A stretch of 45,052 bases of DNA, taken from contig PESC01000010.1 of assembly GCA_002929135.1 (NCBI GenBank), positions 1 through 45,052 on the forward strand, read 5' to 3'. The translations under genes were made by a program, and so were the position numbers. Of the stretch, positions 16,445 to 23,482 are shown one piece after another. Under the pieces are notes generated by a model, which made no database searches, was not told the origin of the DNA, and saw nothing but the letters and a program-made list of their open reading frames with translations. The number at the start of each line of letters is the position of its first letter. Within the stretch, counting starts at the first letter, position 1. Source of the DNA: Methylomonas sp. GTDB taxonomy: Bacteria; Pseudomonadota; Gammaproteobacteria; Methylococcales; Methylomonadaceae.

Positions 16445-16648
16445 TCATCGTTTGGTGCCGCCGCTGTGCAGCACATCGTTACGATAAGCGGAATTGCTGG
16501 CATCTTCCGCAATGGCGCGTTTTGAAGCGGCATATTTTTCGTGTTCTGAACTCTTGACCATGTAAACCGCCCCACCCACTACTGCGGCAGCCAATACGGC
16601 ATACAGGATGAAATTGTAATCACCTTTGCTTGCATCTAATTCGCTCAT
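16445..16648 (-). CDS. Small single-pass membrane protein under an FNR-like promoter
   Basis: A 67-residue protein: a short polar start (MSELDASKGDYN), one membrane helix (about 13-31, FILYAVLAAAVVGGAVYMV), then a charged C-terminal tail (EHEKYAASKRAIAEDA). It has no heme, metal or enzymatic motif and I do not recognise it. GAGGTAGG lies 7 bases before the ATG. It has its own promoter with a candidate FNR site and its own strong terminator, so it is a complete monocistronic unit. It resembles in layout, though not in sequence, the other small membrane protein at 38530. A role in low-oxygen respiration or stress is an inference from the promoter only. Confidence 0.75.
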   Translation of the reverse strand: MSELDASKGDYNFILYAVLAAAVVGGAVYMVKSSEHEKYAASKRAIAEDASNSAYRNDVLHSGGTKR

Positions 16649-16700
16649 TTTCGACCTACCTCGTTCTGTTGTTTAGTGTGCTTGGCGTTGAAAACTCAAC

Positions 16701-16749
16701 GGTGCGCACAATATCAACCGCCCCATCAGCAACATTTGATATACGTCAA
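16701..16749 (-). promoter_or_regulatory. Candidate class-II FNR/Anr-type promoter
   Basis: On the plus strand TTGATATACGTCAA (16736-16749) matches the FNR consensus TTGAT-N4-ATCAA at 9 of 10 positions. On the minus strand a -10 box TATTGT (16708-16713) lies so that the site is centred about 41.5 bases upstream of the predicted start near 16701, the exact class-II FNR position. No good -35 box is present, as expected for an activated promoter. It would drive the small membrane-protein gene at 16445-16648. Confidence 0.6.
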
Positions 16750-16779
16750 CAAAAATAGGGTTTTTTCAGATTTAGACCC

Positions 16780-17793
16780 TTAGCGACACTCGACCACGGC
16801 CCCGCTGGCACTGGCGCTGGCCAGGGTGAAATCCAGATGCGGCGATGACGACAAGGCCTCGATCTGCGCCAGCAGCCGACGACCCTGCGCCTCGCTGTCG
16901 ACGGCACAGAATCCGGTCGGCCCCCACGAGGTCTGCCCAATGGCGACGGCACCCTGGCCTTGCAGCCAGTCCATGGCGTCTGCCACCTCCGGACTGGTAA
17001 ACACCCCACCCTGCGCCGGTGCGAAATGCTCACCCACCGCCCGTTGCAACTGGGTTACGACCTCGCCAAACCGGGTCAGATCGCCTTCGGCCAGCGCGGG
17101 CAAAGCCTGCATCAGCAGCAAATAACTCAACCGCTCCGACATGGCGCGCGGGAATGGTGGCAAACGCTCGAACGCACCCACTTCCTGCTCACCATGCAAA
17201 CCCTGGCCCCGGCGGTCGAACACCAGAATGAAGCGCCAACCCGCCGGTATCGGCAAGCGCGACAACACCGGCGGCGTCTGCGTATTCGGCCCGCGCCCGC
17301 CATCGACCACCAGTCCGCCCTGCTCGAACACGCCGATGCCTATGCCCGACCGCAACCCGCGATCGGTCAGTGCCGCGATGTCGCGTGCCGAATGGCCCAG
17401 CCCGTAAAACCGGCTGAGAGCGACACCCAGCGCCAACGCCAGTTGTGTGCCCGATCCCAGGCCAATGTGTTCGGGAATGGCGGTTTCGATGTCGATGTGA
17501 ACGCCATCCGGCACAGCCCACAGCGAACACAGCTTTTCCGCCACCCTGGCCGCACGCGCCGCACCAGGCCCTTCGACCCTGCGCTGCGCCGCCGCCGATA
17601 CCGTCAGCCGGGTGGCGATTTCGTTCAAACCCACGCCCATGCTGCCAAAATGCCGCCCCAGGGCGCCGCTCATATCGATGAAGCCCATGTGCAAACGGGC
17701 GGGTGCCGTGACGGTCACTACTTGGTATCGTGCTTTCAAGGTCTTAAGGCTCCACAACGCCAAAAAGACCGGGATTATAGCGAAACGGCCCAT
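16780..17793 (-). CDS. Beta-ribofuranosylaminobenzene 5'-phosphate synthase
   Basis: Beta-RFAP synthase joins 4-hydroxybenzoate or 4-aminobenzoate to PRPP with loss of CO2 (or water), the first committed step of tetrahydromethanopterin synthesis. That cofactor carries C1 units in methylotrophs and methanogens. The protein has the GHMP-like fold: VTAPARLHMGFIDMSGALG near the N-terminus, EHIGLGSGTQLALALGVAL, GIGIGVFEQGGLVVDGG, and a C-terminal GQTSWGPTGFCAV. Length is 337 residues from ATG 17793; the first 18 residues are not family-like. A TTG at 17739 with a GGAG 10 bases upstream is a reasonable alternative start. It overlaps the HAD gene and ends a four-gene minus-strand cluster. Confidence 0.92.
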   Translation of the reverse strand: MGRFAIIPVFLALWSLKTLKARYQVVTVTAPARLHMGFIDMSGALGRHFGSMGVGLNEIATRLTVSAAAQRRVEGPGAARAARVAEKLCSLWAVPDGVHIDIETAIPEHIGLGSGTQLALALGVALSRFYGLGHSARDIAALTDRGLRSGIGIGVFEQGGLVVDGGRGPNTQTPPVLSRLPIPAGWRFILVFDRRGQGLHGEQEVGAFERLPPFPRAMSERLSYLLLMQALPALAEGDLTRFGEVVTQLQRAVGEHFAPAQGGVFTSPEVADAMDWLQGQGAVAIGQTSWGPTGFCAVDSEAQGRRLLAQIEALSSSPHLDFTLASASASGAVVECR

Positions 17794-18458
17794 GCCGCCG
17801 AGATGAACCCGGCAACCTGATGCAAGTCATCGCAGAGTCTTACGTCCTGTGGCAGCAACCACGAGGCGGCCACAGGTTGCGACGGCACCCAAACACAGGC
17901 ACAGCCCGCCGCTCGCGCGGCATCGACGCCAACGAGCGAATCTTCCAGCACCAGACAGTGCGACGGCTTCAGCGCCAATCGTTTGGCTGCTTCAACAAAC
18001 ACATCGGGCGCAGGTTTGGGCTGCGCCACATCATCGCGAGTGATTGTTATGGGGAACACGTCGGCCAGCCCTGCCCGTTGCAGACAAAACTCGGCCTCGG
18101 CCCGACGGCTGTTGGTTGCCAGACCAAACGGCAGGTTCGCGCCTTGCAAAACCCCGATCAGCTCGAAAAACCCCGGCTTGACAGGTATGCCGACCTGCTC
18201 GACATGACGGCGCCAGTGTTCGCCGCTAAGCCTAGCAAACTGGCTCCAGGCCAAGTCAGCTCCCAGATGATGGCAAATGGCGGCTTTCACCATCGCCCCG
18301 TTGGCACCCGATAACGCCGCGCAGACCGCCTCGTCCAGCACATAGCCCATTGCACTGGCGGCCTGCCGCCACGCCAGGCCATAGCCTGCCTCGGTATCGA
18401 TCACCAGGCCGTCCATATCGAAGATCACCCCGGCAATCGGCATCGCTGCCGCGTTCAA
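17775..18458 (-). CDS. HAD-superfamily hydrolase (phosphoglycolate phosphatase/beta-PGM-like)
   Basis: A 227-residue HAD phosphatase. Motif I with both catalytic Asp residues is VIFDMDGLVIDTEAGY (residues 11-26). Motif II is the Thr/Ser in FGLATNSRRAEAE, motif III the Lys in QPKPAPDVFVEAAKRL, and motif IV LVLEDSLVGVDAA. The helical cap between motifs I and II (about 25-85) classes it with the beta-phosphoglucomutase-like subfamily. Its start overlaps the upstream gene's stop by four bases (ATGA) and its end overlaps the beta-RFAP synthase gene, so it is cotranscribed with both. A role in pterin cofactor phosphate removal is possible but only from context. Confidence 0.87.
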   Translation of the reverse strand: MNAAAMPIAGVIFDMDGLVIDTEAGYGLAWRQAASAMGYVLDEAVCAALSGANGAMVKAAICHHLGADLAWSQFARLSGEHWRRHVEQVGIPVKPGFFELIGVLQGANLPFGLATNSRRAEAEFCLQRAGLADVFPITITRDDVAQPKPAPDVFVEAAKRLALKPSHCLVLEDSLVGVDAARAAGCACVWVPSQPVAASWLLPQDVRLCDDLHQVAGFISAAWAVSL

Positions 18459-19396
18459 CGCAACACCCGGATGTACTCGCCCATGGCTTCGCGACTGGAG
18501 CCGACGATGACCACCCGCCTACCCTCGCCATCGATTTCAGCCTGGCCGGAAACCGCGATGGTTTCGCCGGTATGCGCCTGGCCGGTGTAGGTTGCCGTGA
18601 AACACAGCACCCGCTCGAATGTAGCGTGGCGGATGTCCAGCCGGGCCGGATAATCGAAGGCGTAACCGTCATCGACCACGTCTGCGGTAATGTGGACGGC
18701 GCCCAGTTTCCAGCCACCCGCCGACTGTTGTCGATCCGACGGCACGACCAGCGACAAATCGAATTTGCGACCATTGATCATGCCCTTGTTGTATTTCCTG
18801 ACTTCATGCCAGATGTAATCGTCCAGCGAAAAATCGCACGATCGCCGCTGCCAGGCCGCCAGCCAGTCACCGTCGTTCAGGGTCTGACAGCGATTTTCGG
18901 CCATCAGGCTCTGCACCACCTGGCGCATCTGGTGGAATGCCGCCCGGTCGTAACACACGAGATCAATGTCGGAAGCGTGATGCTGCATGCCCACCAGCAG
19001 GGAACCCGTGATGCCCAGCGTTGCCAGCTCGACACCAGCCTCAGCCAGCACACGAGCCAGGTGTTGTAAATCGTTAATGGCAGGGTCTGCGGTAGGACTG
19101 TTCAGCAGCTTTTGCAGGATGCGACGCGGTGAGTAATGCTCAACGATGCGGCTTCTTGGCAGCGCATGCAAACGGGCACTCAGCAAGCGGGATTGGTAAA
19201 GATAAGCCGGGCTGTGTTCGGCCAACAATCTGTTGGCGCTATCGCTGTCCAGTTTGCACCACACCCCGGCGATGGGCGCGTAGCGCAGAAAGCACAGCAC
19301 CTTGTCGTCTTCCGTTAGCTCACTGACCACGGCAAACAGCCAGCCTTCCGGGCTGGCGATGAAATCCTTGGGTAGCAGGCTGTCAGGCGATTTCAA
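18455..19396 (-). CDS. Nucleotidyltransferase-like protein linked to C1 cofactor genes
   Basis: About 313 residues. The core motif GSLLVGMQHHASDIDLVCYD (about residues 130-150) has the GS...DxD pattern of DNA polymerase beta-type nucleotidyltransferases, with two Asp residues for metal binding. N- and C-terminal flanks (SPEGWLFAVVSELTEDDKV, and a C-terminal SGQAEIDGEGRRVVIVGSSR) resemble the archaeal-type predicted nucleotidyltransferases. No ATG is usable: the ATG at 19471 would overlap the upstream cyclase gene by 89 bases with a shadow-like N-terminus. I propose the TTG at 19396, overlapping the cyclase stop by 14 bases. The start remains uncertain. It overlaps the HAD gene by ATGA, so it belongs to the beta-RFAP synthase operon. 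Confidence 0.72.
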   Translation of the reverse strand: MKSPDSLLPKDFIASPEGWLFAVVSELTEDDKVLCFLRYAPIAGVWCKLDSDSANRLLAEHSPAYLYQSRLLSARLHALPRSRIVEHYSPRRILQKLLNSPTADPAINDLQHLARVLAEAGVELATLGITGSLLVGMQHHASDIDLVCYDRAAFHQMRQVVQSLMAENRCQTLNDGDWLAAWQRRSCDFSLDDYIWHEVRKYNKGMINGRKFDLSLVVPSDRQQSAGGWKLGAVHITADVVDDGYAFDYPARLDIRHATFERVLCFTATYTGQAHTGETIAVSGQAEIDGEGRRVVIVGSSREAMGEYIRVLR

Positions 19397-20312
19397 CGCG
19401 GTTGCGCCCCTGTTCCTTGGCTTTGTACAGCGCCGAATCGGCGGCTTCGACCAATTCCTGATGCCTGACATATTGGCCGTTGTAGGTCGCCACTCCCAAA
19501 CTCAGACTGACTTGCTGGGCAATTTTTGACGCCTGGTGCGGCAGAGCGCAGTCCCACACCGCCTGACGGATCATCTCGGCCAGATGCCGTGCGCCTTGCA
19601 GATGGGTGCTGGGCAGCAAAACGATGAATTCCTCGCCACCGTAGCGGGCCGCCATATCGCTGGGTCGACGAACACAGCGTTTGATGCTTTCCGCCACCCT
19701 GACCAGACACACATCACCCTGACGATGGCCGTAGCTATCGTTGTACAGCTTGAAGAAATCGACATCGCAAAAAATCACCGACAACGGCGACTTGTTGCGA
19801 CGGGCCAGCGCGAATTCGCGCTCAATGCTGGCATCGAAATGACGACGGTTGGCAAGGTCAGTCAACGCATCGAACAACGACAGGCGTTCAAGTTCCTCAT
19901 TGGCTATTTTCAGATCGCGCTGGGCCTGATACAGCCGCTGCCGCATCAGATAAATGCGTTCCATCGCAATCACGGTCAATTGCAGGCGCAGCGGGTTCAA
20001 TGGCTTGTTCAGGTAAGCATCGCCACCGGCAAGAATGTCATCGGCAAACGAATCGTCATCCACCCGTGTGGTCAGGAAAATAATGGGGAACCAGTCGGCT
20101 TTTTTGTGTTCGCGGATGATTTTCGTCGCCTCGACACCATTCAGCCTGGGCATTTCGACATCCATCAAAACAAGATCGACCTCGTTTTCAGCAACATGGT
20201 GAACACACGCCTCGCCATCGTCGGCGAACACCACCTCATGCCCCAACGATTTGACACACTCGCCGACCAACTGCCTGATGGCTTTGCTGTCGTCTACCAC
20301 CAGAATTTTCAT
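19383..20312 (-). CDS. Response-regulator diguanylate cyclase (REC-GGDEF)
   Basis: A 309-residue cytoplasmic two-domain regulator. The receiver domain shows the acidic pair in KILVVDDSKAIR, the phosphorylatable Asp in DLVLMDVEMPRLNG (about residue 54), and the Thr and Lys switch residues in IFLTTRVDD and YLNKPLNP. A coiled linker (about 125-150) leads to a GGDEF domain with GGEEF and an RPSD inhibitory site five residues before it, so it should make cyclic di-GMP and be feedback-inhibited. The start is ATG 20312 (AGGA at 6 bases upstream) rather than ATG 20336, which lacks a ribosome-binding site. It heads the cluster that ends with beta-RFAP synthase. Its kinase is not nearby. Confidence 0.92.
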   Translation of the reverse strand: MKILVVDDSKAIRQLVGECVKSLGHEVVFADDGEACVHHVAENEVDLVLMDVEMPRLNGVEATKIIREHKKADWFPIIFLTTRVDDDSFADDILAGGDAYLNKPLNPLRLQLTVIAMERIYLMRQRLYQAQRDLKIANEELERLSLFDALTDLANRRHFDASIEREFALARRNKSPLSVIFCDVDFFKLYNDSYGHRQGDVCLVRVAESIKRCVRRPSDMAARYGGEEFIVLLPSTHLQGARHLAEMIRQAVWDCALPHQASKIAQQVSLSLGVATYNGQYVRHQELVEAADSALYKAKEQGRNRVEIA

Positions 20313-20405
20313 GCGCGTCCTGTGATTGACATTCAAGATTCAACGGCGGGCAAGTGTAGTTCAAAAGCTGTAACACGCTGAAAGACGGTCAGCGACCGGT
20401 TGTCT

Positions 20406-20498
20406 GGTTCCCACGGTCTCCGTGGGAACCCATACTGGGTGCGGACGCGCCTTGCTCCCTAATCCCCGGCCTGCATTCCCACGCAGAGCGCAGAACGA
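20406..20498. repeat. REP-like palindromic repeat B (inverse orientation)
   Basis: A perfect 11-bp hairpin (GGTTCCCACGG/CCGTGGGAACC, 3-base loop, 20406-20430) is joined by about 40 bases to GCATTCCCACGCAGAGCG (from 20473), the reverse complement of the repeat-family core. It lies in the 396-base gap between the cyclase and the VPLPA-CTERM gene. I see no gene in the rest of this gap. Confidence 0.85.
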
Positions 20499-20708
20499 GA
20501 AATTGTCAATGACAGAAAAACCATTTCTGCCAGGTCGGCACGGACTTGTGTCACAAAACCATAACCATTTCGTCATCGCCTTGTCACCCCTGGTTCTTAT
20601 AAAGCGTGTGGTCGCTCAACACCTGCGGCAACCCGGCAGGACGGTCGTCATCGCTGAATGAATCGGGTCGGCCTTTTACTCAACGTTTGACAATTACAGG
20701 AGTAGATC

Positions 20709-21440
20709 ATGAATTCGAAATTTATCGTTGCCGCAGTGGCACTATCGTTTGCCAGCGCCAGCGCCCAGGCCTCGTTGGTAATCTCGCAATGGAACTTCAA
20801 TTCCATCACGCCCGATAACAATACTGGCTCCGGCATAACAACACCCAACATCGGTAACGGTACGGCGTCTGTGATTGGTGGTGTCACCCAAGCATTCGCC
20901 AGCGGCACGGCCAGCGGCGGTTCATCCGATCCAGCTCTGACCGACAACTCTGGCTGGCAAACCACAACCTATGCTGCACAAAGCGCAGGCGACAAAACTC
21001 GTGGCGTGCAGTTCAACGTCAGCACCCTGGGTTTCAGCGATATTTCGATCCGTTACGATGTGCGTCACAGCAACACCAGCGCTCGTCATCAACAGGTGCA
21101 ATACTCACTGGACGGCATCAACTTCATAGACAGCACGCTGTTCACTGCCACCGCCGGTGACACCTGGTTCAATGGCCGCAGTGTGGACTTCAGCAACATC
21201 GCTGGCGTGGCCAACAACGCCAATTTTGCCTTCCGGATTGTGTCCGCCTTTGCCCCCGGCACCAGCACCTATTTACCCTCCAATCCCGCCAGCAGCTACG
21301 GTGCCGGTGGCACCTTACGCTTCGACATGGTGACTGTGACCGGCGTACCGGTACCCGCCGCATTCTGGATGATGGCGTCCGGCCTGATCGGTATGGTTTG
21401 TGTGCGCAGACGTCACACGGCCGCTCATTCGGCTATCTGA
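20709..21440 (+). CDS. VPLPA-CTERM (PEP-CTERM-like) exported surface protein
   Basis: A 243-residue exported protein. An N-terminal signal peptide (MNSKFIVAAVALSFASASAQA) is followed by a beta-rich, Asn/Ser/Thr/Gly-rich body without lysine-heavy or catalytic motifs. The end has the sorting signature VPVPAAFWMMASGLIGM followed by CVRRRH, i.e. motif, membrane helix, basic tail. Proteins of this type are processed by an exosortase-like enzyme, probably encoded elsewhere. AGGAG lies 7 bases before the ATG. The next gene has the same C-terminal signature and follows after 88 bases, so both may form one transcript. The body may be an exopolysaccharide- or matrix-associated beta-sandwich, which is inference. 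Confidence 0.85.
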   Translation: MNSKFIVAAVALSFASASAQASLVISQWNFNSITPDNNTGSGITTPNIGNGTASVIGGVTQAFASGTASGGSSDPALTDNSGWQTTTYAAQSAGDKTRGVQFNVSTLGFSDISIRYDVRHSNTSARHQQVQYSLDGINFIDSTLFTATAGDTWFNGRSVDFSNIAGVANNANFAFRIVSAFAPGTSTYLPSNPASSYGAGGTLRFDMVTVTGVPVPAAFWMMASGLIGMVCVRRRHTAAHSAI

Positions 21441-21528
21441 TTTACCCCATCGCACGTCCGCATCCGACTCGATTCGTTTGCGGCAGTCGCGACAATCACT
21501 GCACAACATCTGATATCGAGAACACCCC

Positions 21529-23340
21529 ATGACTTTCCGACTAAAAACCTCGTATACACTGCTGCTAGCCGCCATGGCAGGCATCAATCCGGCTCATGCC
21601 AGCAGCCTGACCCTGTTTCACAACAACGATGGCGAATCCAGGTTACTGGGCGGAGCCAATTTTGGCGGCGCCGCCTTTTTCAAAAGCACATTGGACCAAT
21701 TGCGCGCCGCCAGTGCGGGCCGCGACCAGTTGACCGTATCCTCCGGCGACAACTTCCTGCCCGGCCTGGTGTTCAATGCCAGCATAACCAGTGGCCCGCT
21801 GGGCAACAGAACCTATTACGATGCCATGGTGTTGCATCAGATCGGTTACGACGCCATCACGCTGGGCAATCACGATTTCGACTTCGGCCCGGCGGTACTG
21901 GCCGATTTCATCAACTTCTACAACAACCAGGGCGGCACAGCACCCTTTCTGTCGGCCAACCTGAATTTTTCCGGTGAAAGCAGCCTGCAAGCGCTGGTCG
22001 ACAATGGCCGCATCGCCAGCAGCACGGTAGTCAACCGCAATGGCAACCTCTACGGCATCATCGGTGCCACCACCGAAACCCTGCCCAGCGTGTCGCTGCC
22101 CGGCAATGTCGTGGTCAACCCGGTGCTGACTGCCGTTCAAAATGAAGTCGCCAACCTGCAAAGCCAGGGGGTCAACAGAATCATCCTGTCGTCGCACTTG
22201 CAGGCCATAGGCAATGAACTGTCTTTGATTTCACAGCTTTCCGGCATCGACGTGGTCATCTCCGGCGGCGGCTCCGAGCTGTTGCTGAATGCCAACAACG
22301 CCCGCAACAACCTGGCACAACGCAACGGCCCTTACCCCATGACCACGCAGGATGCCAATGGCAGAAACGTGGCTGTGGTAACGACAGCGGGCGATTACTT
22401 GTATGTCGGCAAACTCGATGTCGAATTCGACAACAATGGTGAAGTGGTCAACGTGTCCGGCAACCCGGTGCTCGTTGATAAAAACGCTGTCAACGCGGAT
22501 GCCGCGATGCAAAACACGGTGATTGCACCGTTGAATGCCGCACTGGCCGCAGCCAACGCACAGCCAGTCGCTACCACCGATGTGTTCCTGGAGCATAGCG
22601 CGGGTAATACCAACGGTCGCCGGGTAATACGCGAGCGCGAAACCAACTTGGGTAATCTGATTGCCGATGCCTTCGTCTGGTCCGTGCAAAAAGAAAGCAA
22701 AGGCTTGACGGCGGGCAATCCGTTGATCGGCCTGGCCAATGGCGGCGGCATACGCGAAGACCTGGACAACAACCAAAACGGCATCATCACCCAGGGTGAA
22801 GTGTTGGCAACCCTGCCCTTTGCCAATACCATGGCCGTACTGGGCAACGTATCGGTATCCACCCTGGTGACCGCGCTGGAAAATGCCGTGTCGCGCATTC
22901 AACCCAACGGCACCGGCACCGATGGCCGCTTTGCTCAGATTTCAGGCTTGGCATTCGATTACAACCCCAGTCTGCTAGCGGGCAATCGCGTGCGGGAAAT
23001 CCGCCTGGCCAATGGTGACCGGGTCTGGTCAGCCAGCGAAGGCGCACTGTTCAACGGTTTGTTCGACATTGCCACCAACAGTTTTCTGGCGGGTGCCGGT
23101 ACGCCGGACGGTTACAACTTCGGCAATCTGATCAGCCGCACCATTTTGAACACCGGTTATGCCGATGCCTTACTGGGCTACATTCAGGTGGGCTTGAACG
23201 GCACGATCACTGCCAACGCCTATCCGCTGGCGGGCGAAGGCCGCATCAACGCCGTTCCACTGCCGACTGCGGCATGGCAATTTGCGCTGGGATTGGTTGG
23301 ACTGATCGGCTGGCAGCGCCGGGCACGCACCACGGCCTGA
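21529..23340 (+). CDS. 5'-nucleotidase-family protein with VPLPA-CTERM anchor and altered metal motifs
   Basis: A 603-residue exported protein of the UshA/5'-nucleotidase architecture: signal peptide to about residue 25, N-terminal metallophosphoesterase domain (about 26-330), C-terminal 5'-nucleotidase domain (about 345-560), and an ending VPLPTAAWQFALGLVGLIG plus basic tail that marks it for exosortase-like sorting. Metal-site residues are partly unusual. SGDN (72-75), GNHDFDFG (113-120) and SSH (221-223) are present. The first motif reads NNDGES (32-37), where family members have Asp-x-His, and the position of the GHxH/GHxQ motif reads GGGSE (246-250). The C-terminal ETNLGNLIADAF substrate-loop motif is intact. 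Hydrolysis of nucleotides or sugar phosphates is possible but with changed metal use. Confidence 0.85.
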   Translation: MTFRLKTSYTLLLAAMAGINPAHASSLTLFHNNDGESRLLGGANFGGAAFFKSTLDQLRAASAGRDQLTVSSGDNFLPGLVFNASITSGPLGNRTYYDAMVLHQIGYDAITLGNHDFDFGPAVLADFINFYNNQGGTAPFLSANLNFSGESSLQALVDNGRIASSTVVNRNGNLYGIIGATTETLPSVSLPGNVVVNPVLTAVQNEVANLQSQGVNRIILSSHLQAIGNELSLISQLSGIDVVISGGGSELLLNANNARNNLAQRNGPYPMTTQDANGRNVAVVTTAGDYLYVGKLDVEFDNNGEVVNVSGNPVLVDKNAVNADAAMQNTVIAPLNAALAAANAQPVATTDVFLEHSAGNTNGRRVIRERETNLGNLIADAFVWSVQKESKGLTAGNPLIGLANGGGIREDLDNNQNGIITQGEVLATLPFANTMAVLGNVSVSTLVTALENAVSRIQPNGTGTDGRFAQISGLAFDYNPSLLAGNRVREIRLANGDRVWSASEGALFNGLFDIATNSFLAGAGTPDGYNFGNLISRTILNTGYADALLGYIQVGLNGTITANAYPLAGEGRINAVPLPTAAWQFALGLVGLIGWQRRARTTA

Positions 23341-23363
23341 TTTTTTGTTGTACCTCACTGCCG

Positions 23364-23430
23364 GTGTCCTCATCTCACGATGAGGACACGCTCGGTCACT
23401 GGGTGTCGGCGCAAGCCGACACCGCCTTTT
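23364..23430 (+). terminator. Double hairpin with intrinsic terminator after the VPLPA genes
   Basis: The first hairpin is a perfect 11-bp stem (GTGTCCTCATC/GATGAGGACAC, loop TCAC). The second is a perfect 9-bp stem (GGTGTCGGC/GCCGACACC) with a GCAA tetraloop, followed by GCC and seven Ts. The second is a textbook intrinsic terminator for the plus-strand genes. Confidence 0.9.
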
Positions 23431-23482
23431 TTTATCGATTTACTGCCACTGCCAGATCAAACGACCTACGTCGGCAAAACCC

